Assembly: GCF_022267325.1 (NCBI RefSeq)
Contig: NZ_JAIZBG010000001.1
Coordinates: forward strand, 3,344,501-3,408,500
Direction of reading: 5' to 3'
DNA: 64,000 bases
From: Leptospira sanjuanensis
GTDB taxonomy: Bacteria; Spirochaetota; Leptospiria; Leptospirales; Leptospiraceae
This document shows positions 12,333-22,385 of the stretch, piece after piece (the stretch's first letter is position 1; the number at the start of each line of letters is the position of its first letter). Made by a program: the position numbers and the translations under genes. The notes beneath the pieces were generated by a model. The model was not told the origin of the DNA, made no database searches, and was given only the letters and a program-made list of their open reading frames with translations.

Positions 12333-12747
12333 CATCACTTCGGACGATATTCTCGGGAAGGAAGCTCTCGATCCCGAAGGCCAAGTCCTCGGAGTCGTCG
12401 TCAAACTTCACATCGATCGTACGGAAAAAAAGATCACCGGGATTACGATCGATCAGGGTTTCATGAAACCAGATCTGTTTATCGGAATCGATTACGTCAA
12501 AACCCTCGGTGTGGACGCGATTCTACTCAACACGATTCCGTTCGAAAAATACAAAGGACTCAAAGTGTTGAACAGCGACGGTTCCGAAAACGGAATCGTG
12601 GAGGAAGTGATTTCCAAAAACGGAAAACTCGAATTCATCATCGTAAAAACTTCCCTCAATCCACTTTCCAAAGAACGAAACAAGATCCCCGCTTCCAAGA
12701 TTCAGGAAATCGGAGACAAGATTTTGCTCAAAAGAAAATCTTCTTGA
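12316..12747 (+). CDS. Tandem PRC-barrel domain protein
   Basis: A 143-residue protein with two PRC-like halves: ILGKEALDPEGQVLGVVVKL near the start and YKGLKVLNSDGSENGIVEEV in the second half. Each contains the glycine-rich turn typical of PRC barrels. No signal peptide or catalytic residues are seen, so a cytoplasmic binding or scaffold role is the most one can say. The start ATG lies inside the upstream PRC-like gene, so the two are probably made together. A PhoU-like gene follows after 57 bases. Confidence 0.68.
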   Translation: MQNEDNITSDDILGKEALDPEGQVLGVVVKLHIDRTEKKITGITIDQGFMKPDLFIGIDYVKTLGVDAILLNTIPFEKYKGLKVLNSDGSENGIVEEVISKNGKLEFIIVKTSLNPLSKERNKIPASKIQEIGDKILLKRKSS

Positions 12748-12804
12748 CCAAAGCGGTTTTTTAAGAACGATTCTTTTTACTTAATCTTTTGTTCACGAGT
12801 CCTT

Positions 12805-13521
12805 ATGTCCTCCAAGTTCGACTTCCTTCGTAAAAACCTCTACAGCATGGCCGAGCTATGTCTGGAACAGGTGTTGCTGCTGGACGACGCATTGGAACAA
12901 GACGACGGAGAACTTGCAAGAAAGCTAATCGACCGGGACGACCTGATCGACAACCTCGAAAAACAAAACGACAACCTTTCCCAGAACGCGATCTTGGAAG
13001 CCGTTGCAAACCGCAATTCCATGGGAATGGATCAAGTGGACGGAGAAGTCGTTTTAAAACGGGACCCTCTCCGCTTTGCTCTTTCCGCAATTCGGATCAC
13101 GAGAAACTTGGAAAGAATGGGAGATCAGATCGTAAACTGCGCCAAATGTTTTCGAAGAGGTCTGATCCCGAAACGTTTCTTCTGCGACGAGGAAATTCTC
13201 AACAAACTCTTATCCAGAGTCATTACGATCGTAGGAATGGCGGTGGAATCCTTGGTTGAGGAAAAAAACCGTTTTTACGGAAGCGTTCATTCCGTGGAAG
13301 AAGAGATCAACAATCTCTGTCAATCCGCGTTCTTAAAGTTCGTAATGGACCCTAGACTGGATAAGAATCAATTCGCGGACGTTTATCGATTGATTCTTTG
13401 TTTGGAACGAACCGGAGACTACGCAGTCAACATCGCGGAAGAGTTGGTTCGTCTCAACACAGGCATGGACATTCGACACGTTTCCGATCCGGTGCAAGCG
13501 ATCGCAAAAACCGCAAGCTGA
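12805..13521 (+). CDS. phoU: PhoU-family phosphate regulator
   Basis: A 238-residue helical protein with the two PhoU repeats, each holding the metal-binding E--GD motif: [15 protein letters not shown] near residue 105 and [15 protein letters not shown] near residue 205. PhoU proteins restrain phosphate import by the Pst transporter and the PhoR kinase. No pst or phoBR gene lies within this window, so its partners must be elsewhere or it belongs to the solitary PhoU-like proteins. ATG 12805 is the only good start. A short AT-rich inverted repeat follows at 13582-13618. Confidence 0.85.
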   Translation: MSSKFDFLRKNLYSMAELCLEQVLLLDDALEQDDGELARKLIDRDDLIDNLEKQNDNLSQNAILEAVANRNSMGMDQVDGEVVLKRDPLRFALSAIRITRNLERMGDQIVNCAKCFRRGLIPKRFFCDEEILNKLLSRVITIVGMAVESLVEEKNRFYGSVHSVEEEINNLCQSAFLKFVMDPRLDKNQFADVYRLILCLERTGDYAVNIAEELVRLNTGMDIRHVSDPVQAIAKTAS

Positions 13522-13581
13522 TCGGTTTCCATTTAGGCGGAGACGCTTTCGGCAATCTAAGAATCTATCGTTCCTTTAAGA

Positions 13582-13618
13582 ATATTCTGGAAATATAATT
13601 CACTTCATTTCAGAATAT
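13582..13618. repeat. AT-rich inverted repeat after phoU
   Basis: ATATTCTG-g-AAAT pairs with ATTTCAGAATAT across a 12-base loop. It lies 60 bases after the phoU stop and may act as a weak terminator, though no clear T-run follows. Confidence 0.3.
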
Positions 13619-13695
13619 AACCTGCTAAGGCATTTTCAAGCGAATGAGTTATACTGTTTCAGTCACTCTTATCATAAAAAGAATTTGGTTCTATC

Positions 13696-15921
13696 ATGAA
13701 AAAACACTTTCTTCATACCGAAAACGGTTCGTCCGTTTTCTGGCAAATCGAAGTCTCCGGTCTTTCTCTGGTTCTTTCCTCCGGTAAAACCGGCTTTGTG
13801 GGTAAACGTTCCATCCGCAATTTCAACACGCGAGACCAATGTCTGAAAGAATTTCAAAAACTCATCGATCAAAAAACGAAACTCGGATTCCAAGAGTCGG
13901 ATCAAATTCCTTCCTTTAAAACTCTGACCGGAAAAGCGAATTATCTCGAAACCTGGAAGTCTATCGTAAACGCCTCCGAACCCAAAGAAGCGCTCCGTTC
14001 CCACTTTCAATTCTTAACGGAAACGGAAGAATGCAAAGAACTTCTGGATAAGATCGTTTCCAAGATCGATCAAATCTACATCGAAAACGATCAGTTCGTG
14101 TTTACTCTTCCTTGGCATCACGACGAGGAAACCGCCGTTCATATCCGATGGAACGCGCCGTATCTCGGAAATATTCATTCTTCCGTTCCGTATTCTTTGG
14201 CGAAGTTCGTTTCCAACTTCAACGGCGTAGGCTTTCATCATGACAACGACGACTTTGCAACCCTTTCCATACAAGGAGTCAGCGCTTACGGAGAAAACAG
14301 ACCTGCCCGCATCGTCGGAGACGGGGGTTGGGAAGAAGAGATTTTAGAAGAAGGAGACGATTGGTGGATCAATCCCTTGGTCGTCGTGGAAAAAGATTAC
14401 GGAGACGTTCAGAGTTTCGGGGCATTCGACGAAAGCCAAAATTGGTATGTCTTTCATCCCTTTATCAAAAATAAACTCGGAGAACCCGCGATCGCGAGCG
14501 TCTATCACGGATCCTGCGAGATGGAAGGGGAAATCGTCCGTTTCGGAATGGGCGGTTTTATTCTGCGGGAGATCGGTTCCTGGATCTTGAACATCCGAGG
14601 ATACGATCTCGAAAAAGATCTTTCTCTTTCCGGCGGACCGGTTCTCACGAAGAAGTTTCAAGAGTTCATGGCGAAAAAAGCCGTGGCCCTTTCCGAAAAT
14701 CACCCGATCATCGCCAAACGTTTGTTAGAGTATGATTGGCATTCCCTCTCGTCCTGGATTCATAATACGATTTCCGATTGGGTCAAGTCTCTCCAAAATT
14801 CCGTCAAAGAAAATATTCTCGTCATCGATACGTATTGGGACGACGCGGGAGAAATCATCTTTCTCGGTTTCGACTGGCATTCGGGGATCGACTACGACGA
14901 AGCGATGTCGGAAGGCGCGAACGAAATCGAATACATTTTAGACTTCACTTCCTTTTATAAGACCGTTTTAGGAACGACCTTTATCGAGGAATTGAACGGA
15001 GACGAAGTTATCGGAATCTTAGAGGACGACTACGCGATCACCCGTGACATCTTAGCGTATCTTTCGGTCGAAAATCTGATCTCGATCGTCAACGGAAAAG
15101 AGTTTCAAAAACTTCCCCGCGACGAAGAAGGGTTATACGTCGCTTATTCGCATTATCACGACGAGGAAGCGGAAGTCGCTTATCATTCTTCCGAAAAAGA
15201 GATTAAAAGCGAGTTTATCAAAAGTCTTTTTTCCGCGGACGAAAAAGGAAAACCGGTCGAGGAGATTTCGGAAAGCGAACAGGAGATTCTCGACGACATC
15301 ACAGGCGACGTTTTAGAAGATTATCCTTGGGTTTGGAAAAGTTCGATCGAAAAAAGCATCAATCGGCTCGCGGCGAACTTTCAGGAAAACAAGGAACGGT
15401 ATCAAAGGGAATTCAACAAGATTCTTGAATATAAGGATAAAGCCTCCAGCGACGAGGAGGAAATGACTTTGATGAACCTCGGGATGCAGATGAGTTCCGC
15501 CGCATTGAACCGTTTTTTACGCGAAAACAAACCGGACCTCGCGGGATGGGTGCTTCATTGCTACAACGAAATTTATCAGACTCTCGGAATCAGCCGTAAT
15601 TCCACGTTGAAAGGAAACGAAACCGGAACTTCGTATAACACCGCCGAATACTTTTCCGGCGACATCATCGTCTTTATCGCGAAATACGGCGGAGGAAAAT
15701 ATCTTCCTTTGCTGGAGGATCTTTTGCCTTCGGACATTCAAGACGCGAGACTCGCATTCAATCTCGCGTGTTTGAATTCTCTGGAGAAGAAGAAGGACAA
15801 TCTTCTGCGTTATACGAAATTGGCGCTCAGTTTAGGAAAACCCAAAAAGGATTTTCAAGACAGCGACTTCGACAACTTTCGAGACGACGCCGAATTCCAT
15901 TCTTTGGTTGCGCTACACTGA
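13696..15921 (+). CDS. WGR-domain protein with C-terminal TPR-like region
   Basis: A 741-residue cytoplasmic protein. Residues 1-65 match a WGR domain ([14 protein letters not shown], then [15 protein letters not shown]), a fold found in PARPs and in the E. coli MolR-type proteins. The middle 500 residues are acidic, rich in Asp/Glu/Tyr, and have no family I recognise. The last 60 residues ([17 protein letters not shown], then [15 protein letters not shown]) look like a terminal TPR unit with the usual D-DF--LR-D-EF--L end. No membrane segment is present. It is monocistronic, with a good-sized gap before it. Function unknown; nucleic-acid binding through WGR is a guess. Confidence 0.7.
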   Translation: MKKHFLHTENGSSVFWQIEVSGLSLVLSSGKTGFVGKRSIRNFNTRDQCLKEFQKLIDQKTKLGFQESDQIPSFKTLTGKANYLETWKSIVNASEPKEALRSHFQFLTETEECKELLDKIVSKIDQIYIENDQFVFTLPWHHDEETAVHIRWNAPYLGNIHSSVPYSLAKFVSNFNGVGFHHDNDDFATLSIQGVSAYGENRPARIVGDGGWEEEILEEGDDWWINPLVVVEKDYGDVQSFGAFDESQNWYVFHPFIKNKLGEPAIASVYHGSCEMEGEIVRFGMGGFILREIGSWILNIRGYDLEKDLSLSGGPVLTKKFQEFMAKKAVALSENHPIIAKRLLEYDWHSLSSWIHNTISDWVKSLQNSVKENILVIDTYWDDAGEIIFLGFDWHSGIDYDEAMSEGANEIEYILDFTSFYKTVLGTTFIEELNGDEVIGILEDDYAITRDILAYLSVENLISIVNGKEFQKLPRDEEGLYVAYSHYHDEEAEVAYHSSEKEIKSEFIKSLFSADEKGKPVEEISESEQEILDDITGDVLEDYPWVWKSSIEKSINRLAANFQENKERYQREFNKILEYKDKASSDEEEMTLMNLGMQMSSAALNRFLRENKPDLAGWVLHCYNEIYQTLGISRNSTLKGNETGTSYNTAEYFSGDIIVFIAKYGGGKYLPLLEDLLPSDIQDARLAFNLACLNSLEKKKDNLLRYTKLALSLGKPKKDFQDSDFDNFRDDAEFHSLVALH

Positions 15922-15968
15922 AACAGGAAACCCGCCTAAAAAAATCGCTGCGTGGCGAGGGTTCAACG

Positions 15969-16009
15969 CGATCCAAGATGATCGGAGAAATTTCTTTCAT
16001 TTTGGATCG
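15969..16009. terminator. Inverted repeat between convergent genes
   Basis: Arms CGATCCAAGATGA and TCATTTTGGATCG (one mismatch) around a 15-base loop lie between the WGR gene and the convergent prohibitin-like gene. The position suits a bidirectional terminator, but no strong T-run follows on either side. Confidence 0.35.
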
Positions 16010-16056
16010 GCTGCGACGAGATCGTTTAAAAATGAATTTCGTGCCGACTGCGATCG

Positions 16057-16866
16057 TCACTCCTTCGGATTGACCACGATCGGAAGATTGTCTTTTCCTT
16101 GCGGAACGAATATCAATTTAGAATTGGGACTTTCAAAAGATTTGTACTGAAGATATTTGGTCGTCAGTTTGTCGTTGATGATCGCCTGAGATTTCGCCTG
16201 TGCGTCGGCGCGGATCAACTGTGCCTCCGCATCGGCTCTCGCTTTTTTTTTGGCGATCTCGATATTTTTTTCCGCGATCTCAAGTTCGTATTTCTGTTGT
16301 TCGAGTTCCTGTTGTTTGGTCAGCTTCGCCTCGATCGCGTGCAGCATATTCGGTGAATATTCGATGTCGTCCAGAATCACGTCGAACACTTCGATATGTT
16401 TTCCTTTGGTCCGTTCCACAACCGCGGTTTTAATGTCGCGGGCCAACACCGCGCTGTTCTTAGAAATCTGAATCATCTGATGATGCGAAACCACGTTCCG
16501 AATGGAAGCGCGGAACTCTGGCTGCACAATACTTCTATAATATTCCGGTCCCACTTCCACGTGAAGCTGATAGATTTCATCGCGGATCGGACGGAGAATG
16601 ATCACAGCCTGGACGTCTATCTTCAAGTCGTCGTTCGTCAAAACGTCGACCTTCTCCTTATGAGAATCCCATTGCGTGGAATAGGTATAAATATCGTTCC
16701 AGGGAAGAAGCCAGTAAAATCCGTTCAACACGGGATCTTTGCTGAGTCCAACGTCCGTGATTCCGAACGGCTTCCAGAATAATCCGATCTGTCCCGGATG
16801 AACGGTGGAACCGCAGTTTAAGGTGAAAACCAAAAGTAACGCGAGAAAAAATTGATTCTTGTTCAT
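16057..16866 (-). CDS. Prohibitin-like SPFH/Band 7 lipoprotein
   Basis: A 269-residue protein with signal peptide and lipobox (LLLVFTLNC). The body is an SPFH/Band 7 domain (VHPGQIGLFWKP, VLNGFYWLLPW, ILRPIRDEIYQL, VVERTKGKHIEVFDVIL) followed by a charged coiled coil (KQQELEQQKYELEIAEKNIEIA, given here in part). It ends with the prohibitin-like SKLIFVPQGKDNLPIVVN. Most SPFH proteins are anchored by a membrane helix and organise membrane microdomains or regulate proteases; here the anchor is a lipid. It sits 23 bases after a small secreted-protein gene and is likely co-transcribed. Confidence 0.82.
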   Translation of the reverse strand: MNKNQFFLALLLVFTLNCGSTVHPGQIGLFWKPFGITDVGLSKDPVLNGFYWLLPWNDIYTYSTQWDSHKEKVDVLTNDDLKIDVQAVIILRPIRDEIYQLHVEVGPEYYRSIVQPEFRASIRNVVSHHQMIQISKNSAVLARDIKTAVVERTKGKHIEVFDVILDDIEYSPNMLHAIEAKLTKQQELEQQKYELEIAEKNIEIAKKKARADAEAQLIRADAQAKSQAIINDKLTTKYLQYKSFESPNSKLIFVPQGKDNLPIVVNPKE

Positions 16867-16889
16867 AAGTAAACTCTTATATCCCTTTT

Positions 16890-17315
16890 TTAGTTACTGC
16901 CTTCGAATTCGATCGTAAAACGTTTGATCAGCTTCATATCCACGAACTTGGCGCTCGCGTAAAAATCCCGTTTGTGTCCGGCAGGCAAACCTTGGATCGC
17001 AAACTGACAAGATTCCAAAAGATTGTCTTCCTTATCGTAAATGTTCATCGTAAAGAACGCTTCGGAATAATCCTTGCCGGAAAGGTTTTCGATTTGTCCG
17101 TTGATCTCAAGATAGGTGAACTGATCCTGTAATCCGACGTTATAATATTTGAATTTTCCGTCCAAGGTGAATTCTCCCTGCGGTTTGCTCCAGAGAAGAA
17201 CCGGAACCAATACAAGAAGAACGAGACGGGAGAAAACATCGAAGACGATTCGTTGCGGATTGAGTAAGGAAGTTCTTTTGCCGGATAAGTCGGTGTGATC
17301 GGGTGGATGATTCAT
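16890..17315 (-). CDS. Hypothetical secreted protein, FxLYD-like
   Basis: A 141-residue protein whose N-terminal region has a hydrophobic segment ([13 protein letters not shown]), probably a signal peptide after a polar leader; the true start could be a later GTG/TTG. The mature part ([21 protein letters not shown], cut by eye) has the pattern of FxLYD/DUF-type beta-sandwich domains, in which a structured protein contrasts one state with bound and unbound loops. Function is unknown. It is the first gene of a two-gene unit with the prohibitin-like lipoprotein, so a role in the same envelope complex is possible. Confidence 0.55.
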   Translation of the reverse strand: MNHPPDHTDLSGKRTSLLNPQRIVFDVFSRLVLLVLVPVLLWSKPQGEFTLDGKFKYYNVGLQDQFTYLEINGQIENLSGKDYSEAFFTMNIYDKEDNLLESCQFAIQGLPAGHKRDFYASAKFVDMKLIKRFTIEFEGSN

Positions 17316-17473
17316 AAGATACTCGACTTAAAAGCGTATCATTCTATTCAAAAAACGGAAACCGTATTCCGAACCGTTTCCAAATTTTTCCGAATGTTCC
17401 GACAAGAATGAGGCTTTTTACTTGCAAAAAATATGATTCTCCGATAACGCTCGCGATCCGTAGAGACCGAGAT

Positions 17474-17511
17474 TGAGTTTTTCCCGCCGCCAAAAATCCG
17501 GGAAAAACTCA
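17474..17511. repeat. Perfect 13-bp hairpin in a 304-bp gap
   Basis: TGAGTTTTTCCCG and CGGGAAAAACTCA are perfect reverse complements separated by 12 bases (ccgccaaaaatc). The gap 17316-17619 lies downstream of the leftward nucleotidyltransferase gene and upstream of the FxLYD-like gene. It holds no credible gene. The hairpin could terminate leftward transcription or be a relic of a mobile repeat; nothing else is recognisable. Confidence 0.55.
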
Positions 17512-17619
17512 GCACGTCGCTCGCGCAGCAGGGTTCGAAAAATTTTACGACGGAATCGTCGTACGTCCGACATAGTACTTCCCATAAGAAATTCGCGAGG
17601 ATTCCCCTCAGTCCGATTC

Positions 17620-18294
17620 TCATCCGCTTTCCGGAACCTCGTCGAGATAACTTTTCAATTCTTCTTTGAGTCCGGGAGGAAGTTGAAGGCCGGAACTCTC
17701 GATCCGTTCGTTGTATTTGCTGAACGAAAATCGATGACGCGAAGTTCTCAGATAATCCGCGAGCGCTTCCGAACCCCAATCCAAAATGTCTTGGATGTAT
17801 TCTTCGTTTTCTTCCAGCTTTTCGCAATACGGTATAAACAAAGGACGATTGACCGGTCTTCCGATCGTTCTGTAGAACATCAGGCGTTTGAGAAGATCGC
17901 TGTCCTTCAACGTGTCCTTCTGTTCCATCGCCTTCTCCACCATTCTTAGATTGATACAATCCAAGAATTCGACTTTGAGGTGATCGTCTTTCAGACGTTT
18001 GCAAAGAGAGGCTTTGATTTCTTCGGTTTCGTAGAGAAAATTCGGACAATATTCGGGACATTCCGTTTCTTTATGAAGATCGCAAAAATGAAGGAGAATA
18101 CAATCGATATCGGAAGCGGTTTCCACGATTCCGAAATTGATCGATCCCAAGATTTCCACGCCCGTATGAAAGCCCTTGTCTTCGAGTTCTTTCAGCGCAA
18201 TGCGAAAGGCCTGCATTCGTTTGAGGGCTTCTTTGGTATCGTAATTTCGATATTTGTTTTTTAAAGCGATGTATTTCTCTACAAGTTTCGTCAT
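17620..18294 (-). CDS. Nucleotidyltransferase-like protein
   Basis: A 224-residue protein with the nucleotidyltransferase-fold signature [18 protein letters not shown] (GS, then D-D) near residue 50. The rest is helical and charged, with several Cys in a short stretch ([16 protein letters not shown]). The closest known architecture is a polymerase-beta-like nucleotidyltransferase; the target is unknown. The ATG overlaps the stop of the upstream esterase gene (ATGA at 18291), so the two form an operon. Confidence 0.65.
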   Translation of the reverse strand: MTKLVEKYIALKNKYRNYDTKEALKRMQAFRIALKELEDKGFHTGVEILGSINFGIVETASDIDCILLHFCDLHKETECPEYCPNFLYETEEIKASLCKRLKDDHLKVEFLDCINLRMVEKAMEQKDTLKDSDLLKRLMFYRTIGRPVNRPLFIPYCEKLEENEEYIQDILDWGSEALADYLRTSRHRFSFSKYNERIESSGLQLPPGLKEELKSYLDEVPESG

Positions 18295-18998
18295 CCGGTG
18301 ATGTTCCTGAGATACAGGTTCATACCCCTAAGTACGATCTCTGGAATTTCATGTCCACCCGGAAAAGCGATCATTTCCCCTTTCCATCCGGCTCCGATTA
18401 ACAGTTGTTCGAGTTTTTTTGCGGCGGGATAACCGAGGACCGGATCCATTCTTCCGTGACTTTGAAAAAACTTATAGTCCTTCTTTTTTTCCGCAAGGCG
18501 CTTCCAATCCGTTTCACTGATCAACGTCCCCGAAAGAATCAGCAAACCTGCCGGAGAAATTTCGGAATGAAGCGCTATGTCCGTTGCGAGCATCGCGCCT
18601 TGACTGAAACCTCCAAGGATCACCTTGTCCATAGAGACTCCTAAACTGCGGATCATCTCGACGGCCTTCTCGCGAGCGCTTTCCAAACCTGCCGGATAAC
18701 GATCCGAAAAATCGCGATACCCGCCGGTCATCATCGCTCGTTGTAAAGCTTCCATGTCGATCGGGAACCAAGCCCTTCCGTTATAACCGGGCATAACAGG
18801 AATCTCCAACACGCCGTTGGGGAAAAGCCAATTCGTTCCGTCGGGAAGATCCAAATAGGCGCTGAGAGGAGAAAGATCGTACGCGTTCGCTCCGTAACCG
18901 TGAAACAAAATCACAGTGAAAGCGTCCGGATTACCGGGCAAATGAACTGCTTCGATCGGGCCGACCATCTCCAAAGGGCGATTGTAAGAAGATTGCAT
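18291..18998 (-). CDS. Phospholipase/carboxylesterase family hydrolase
   Basis: A 235-residue alpha/beta hydrolase: [14 protein letters not shown] (oxyanion region), nucleophile GGFSQGA, acid in [11 protein letters not shown] and His in [11 protein letters not shown]. The layout matches the acyl-protein thioesterase/YpfH carboxylesterase family acting on short esters. No signal peptide, so it is cytoplasmic. I chose ATG 18998, preceded by GGAG nine bases away, over the TTG at 19070, which would add 24 residues without a ribosome site. It is coupled to the nucleotidyltransferase gene. Confidence 0.82.
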   Translation of the reverse strand: MQSSYNRPLEMVGPIEAVHLPGNPDAFTVILFHGYGANAYDLSPLSAYLDLPDGTNWLFPNGVLEIPVMPGYNGRAWFPIDMEALQRAMMTGGYRDFSDRYPAGLESAREKAVEMIRSLGVSMDKVILGGFSQGAMLATDIALHSEISPAGLLILSGTLISETDWKRLAEKKKDYKFFQSHGRMDPVLGYPAAKKLEQLLIGAGWKGEMIAFPGGHEIPEIVLRGMNLYLRNITG

Positions 18999-19082
18999 GT
19001 CTAAATTCTCCAAAAACGAAATGAAAGAATGTTCATCTAACGAGTCTACCGTTGCAATTTGAAAAGGCAAAGGAAATTCGAG

Positions 19083-19113
<31 letters not shown>

Positions 19114-19158
19114 CCGCGGAAATGGAAAGCCAATTAGAAACTCGACGCGAGGGAAATC

Positions 19159-19926
19159 ATGTCTAAACAATTCGAAGGGAAAGTAGCACTCGTTACCGGA
19201 GCGGCGTCTCCGCGCGGTCTCGGAAGAGCGATCGCAAATACAATCGCAAAAGAAGGAGGCGACATAGTAGTCGTCGACTTAAACAAAGAACATATCGAAC
19301 AAGCGGCCGCCGATATCGCGAAAGAATTCGGCGTAAAAACGTTGGGAATTCCCTGCAACGTCACCAAACCGGACGACTGCGACGCGGTCATCGCCGGTGT
19401 AAAAGATAAATTCGGAAAACTCGACTTTCTCGTGAACAACGCCGGAGTATTGAAGGACAATCTTTTCATGAGAATGTCCGAGCAGGAATTCGACTTCGTT
19501 CTCGACGTAAACTTGAAGGGAGTTTTCTTGATGACCAAGTATGCGTCCAAACTTCTTCTCAAAGCCGAGTCCGGAAGAATCGTAAACATCTCCTCCGTTT
19601 CGGGACTTACGGGACAACCGGGACAAGCGAACTACTCCTCTTCCAAAGCGGGAGTGATCGCTCTTACGAAAGTTGCCGCGAGAGAATTTGCGGGAAGAAA
19701 CGTTCTCGTAAACGCGGTTTGTCCGGGTTACGTTCAAACCGATATGACCGCCTCCCTTCCGGAAGAAGTTCAAAAGAAACTCACCGATCCGATGTTCATT
19801 CCTCTTCGTAGACCGGGAACACAACAAGAGATCGCAAACGCGGTGAAATTTTTCCTAAGCGATCAGTCCAATTACATTACCGGAACTTATTTGAGAGTCG
19901 ACGGCGGCGCCGCGATCGGAATGTAA
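19159..19926 (+). CDS. fabG: 3-oxoacyl-ACP reductase-like SDR
   Basis: A 255-residue classical short-chain dehydrogenase: NADP-binding [12 protein letters not shown], structural NNAG, catalytic Ser in VNISSVSG, and YSSSK holding the catalytic Tyr and Lys. The length and the C-terminus ([18 protein letters not shown]) fit FabG, which reduces 3-oxoacyl-ACP in fatty-acid synthesis. Several SDRs share these features, so the exact substrate is inferred. ATG 19159 follows GAGGGAAA. It is monocistronic; a possible terminator hairpin follows. Confidence 0.85.
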   Translation: MSKQFEGKVALVTGAASPRGLGRAIANTIAKEGGDIVVVDLNKEHIEQAAADIAKEFGVKTLGIPCNVTKPDDCDAVIAGVKDKFGKLDFLVNNAGVLKDNLFMRMSEQEFDFVLDVNLKGVFLMTKYASKLLLKAESGRIVNISSVSGLTGQPGQANYSSSKAGVIALTKVAAREFAGRNVLVNAVCPGYVQTDMTASLPEEVQKKLTDPMFIPLRRPGTQQEIANAVKFFLSDQSNYITGTYLRVDGGAAIGM

Positions 19927-19935
19927 GATGGAAAC

Positions 19936-19981
19936 ACGCGGAGAGAAGAATCTCGAGCAATCCTGATTTTGTTCTCCGCGT
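19936..19981 (+). terminator. Inverted repeat after fabG
   Basis: ACGCGGAGA pairs perfectly with TCTCCGCGT across 28 bases, just after the fabG stop. The right arm is followed only by TGTTTG, so a terminator is possible but not strong. Confidence 0.35.
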
Positions 19982-20119
19982 TGTTTGAACGGCTCGCTGC
20001 GCATTTCGAACGCTTTTGTATCACGAAATCTAGTTCTTTCTTTTTCCAAACAATTCCGTTTATTCTTCTTAACGTAAAACGCTTTCCTAAGAATCCGGTT
20101 TTTACAAGCTGTTCCTAAC

Positions 20120-21184
20120 TTGAAACGTTACGCATTCTTAATACTGCTATCTTTGATCGTATTCTCGTCCGCAAAATCCGTATTTTCCGAGGCGGTTTGT
20201 GTCGGCGTCGAATGCGCTTCCATCCCGGCGGAAATCGCGTTGGGAGCAAATCTCGTCGATCCGGCCTTGGACGCGGTTTATACGAAGGAATTCCTTCTTT
20301 CGATGGGAGAAGCGGCCGTCCTGCAGAACATCAACTCATCTTTGTTAGGCGGGAACAAACTCGATCAAGGGAGAATCGGAATCGGTTATTCGATCGCGAG
20401 AACCAACCTAAGTCCGCGGAATTATCTGTTTGAGAACTCGGAACTTCGGGAGCTCCCGAAGCAGGGAATCGCGGCTTCTCCTTCGATCAGTTTCGGAGTC
20501 AACCTGGGCTCGCTCTTTGACAAACCGAGTCCGTTTTTATCCAAATGGGATCTTCACTTTCATTATTTTCCGTATCAACTTTCCGAACAAAACGTTCCTT
20601 TTTTAAAACTCAGAAAAACGGATCTGCACGGCAAAGTGGCGAACTCCGGTCTGAATCTTCGTTTTTTCCCGTTTGCGGAAGCGAAGAATTCTTTCGGAGA
20701 GGAAACAAAGGGCGGACTTTCGTTCGGGTTCGGTTTGTATCAATCGTTGCAGACGGTAAGTCTTCATTCTTACGATCGTAAACCGACAAATATCAATCTC
20801 GGCGGTCAAAGAAGAAAGTGGATCGGAATCAACGATCTAACATACAATTCTAATATTTATTCGGCGACCTTGGACGTTCGTTACGCGGAGTCGATCGGCT
20901 TTTTCACTCTTTACGGCGGTTTGGGCGCGATGTACAACCGCGGAACGTTGAACATTCAAGTGGATCGAAACGTCGCTCTTTCTTCCGCAAACAATCGGGA
21001 CGATTTTTTAACCAACCCTACTCTCGCTTTCCTAAGCTTGGAACGGAATCTTTCCATCGATCATACAAACTGGTACGGAACCTTCGGTATGGAATTTACC
21101 TTCGGAAGAGCGAACTTTCTAATCGAAGTTCTGAAAAATAAAAATTCGGAATCGGTCAGCGCGGGCGTATTCTATCGTTTTTGA
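20120..21184 (+). CDS. Outer-membrane beta-barrel protein
   Basis: A 354-residue precursor with a signal peptide (FLILLSLIVFSSAKSVFSEA). The mature part alternates glycine/aromatic beta strands (GRIGIGYSIARTNLS, KGGLSFGFGLYQ, WYGTFGMEFTFGRANF) and ends in a terminal Phe (SAGVFYRF), the outer-membrane insertion signal. The closest description is a leptospiral beta-barrel surface protein of unknown role. The start is TTG at 20120, with the signal peptide beginning five residues later. No neighbour suggests a substrate. Confidence 0.68.
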   Translation: MKRYAFLILLSLIVFSSAKSVFSEAVCVGVECASIPAEIALGANLVDPALDAVYTKEFLLSMGEAAVLQNINSSLLGGNKLDQGRIGIGYSIARTNLSPRNYLFENSELRELPKQGIAASPSISFGVNLGSLFDKPSPFLSKWDLHFHYFPYQLSEQNVPFLKLRKTDLHGKVANSGLNLRFFPFAEAKNSFGEETKGGLSFGFGLYQSLQTVSLHSYDRKPTNINLGGQRRKWIGINDLTYNSNIYSATLDVRYAESIGFFTLYGGLGAMYNRGTLNIQVDRNVALSSANNRDDFLTNPTLAFLSLERNLSIDHTNWYGTFGMEFTFGRANFLIEVLKNKNSESVSAGVFYRF

Positions 21185-21462
21185 ATGTTCTCGGTTTTCG
21201 CAAATCTTCTTTTGGATTTTCTTTCGGTTCTTAAAGTCCCGAACCGGAAGATATGGTTCTCTGGGCAAAATCGGCGCGCTTCCGAATCGATTCCCCAACG
21301 CCGATCGGTTTAACTCCCTTTCACTACGGCTTTTTAATCCAAAAAGACTGATCGAATCCGGCTTCGATCGGCTTTTGTCAAGATTCGATAAGAAAAGAAG
21401 CCGGAAATGCGTTTTACTATTTCCGAAAGTTCGGAGAAAAACCCGAACGAAAGGAAAAAACA

Positions 21463-22287
21463 ATGAACGAACAATCTCAATGGATTCAAACCGCGGTCGA
21501 GTTACTTCCACACATACCGAAAGTCTTTCTCATCGATTTTCTCCGCTACTTCGTGTTTGCGGGCGTCGCCTTCGTAGTTCTGTAGGTATGGAAACATCCC
21601 TTTCAAAACAGAAAGATTCAGGCTAAACAAGCGCAACCGTCTCAGTTTCGAAAAGAATTCCTCTATTCGATTTCCTCAGTTACGGTTTATACGGCGGTAA
21701 CTCTTACCGTTTTATTTTTTCGAAAATTCGGTTATTTCCGATTTTATGACGACATCCAAGAACACGGATGGAGTTATTTGTTTTTCAGCGCTCTTCTCAT
21801 TTTGGTGATCCAAGACTTTTACTTTTACTGGACTCACCGTTTGATGCACACTCGTCTGCTCTTCAAGGCATTTCATAAAGTTCATCACGAATCGGTTACG
21901 CCTTCTCCTTGGACCGCTTATTCGTTTAGTCCGGGAGAAGCGTTCATACACGCGCTGATTCTGCCGATCGTCGTTTCGCTGTTTCCCGTTCATACGTTGG
22001 CTTTATTGATTTCGATGACGTTTCAGATCGTCAGAAACGTATTGGGACACAGCGGTTACGAAATGTTTCCCCGCTGGTTTCTTTCCAATCGAATCCTGAA
22101 ATATATCAACACGAACACGAATCACGATATGCATCACCAATTCTTTCGTTACAATTTCGGACTCTATACGACGATCTGGGACGAGATATTCGGAACGATT
22201 CATCCGGAATATGAGAAAACCTTTAACAAGATCACGGAAGAAAAAGATGCGGGTGTTTCGGAGGAAATCGAACTCGGAGCGAATTAA
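21463..22287 (+). pseudogene. Sterol desaturase/fatty-acid hydroxylase family, interrupted by amber codon
   Basis: An ATG at 21463 follows a good ribosome site (AAAGGA) and opens a frame that continues as one protein to 22287 except for a single TAG at 21583-21585 (codon 41). After the stop the frame carries the whole catalytic part: three His motifs of di-iron hydroxylases, HRLMH, HKVHH and HDMHH, with several membrane helices. No frameshift is needed to join the parts. The break may be a sequencing error, a true inactivating mutation, or bypassed by internal initiation; an open frame starts again at TTG 21778. The substrate of the family varies (sterols, fatty acids, carotenoids). Confidence 0.75.
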
Positions 22288-22385
22288 AAACGCCGATCCG
22301 ATCGATCGAAAAACGTGTTTCGATAAAACGAACGTTAAGAACGAAATCGGATTCCGAGCGGATCTGCGCTTCTTCGGTTTCTTTC

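Noticed and set aside
17348..18061. 237-residue leftward ORF
   Set aside because: Overlaps the nucleotidyltransferase in another frame; Arg/Ser-rich shadow sequence.
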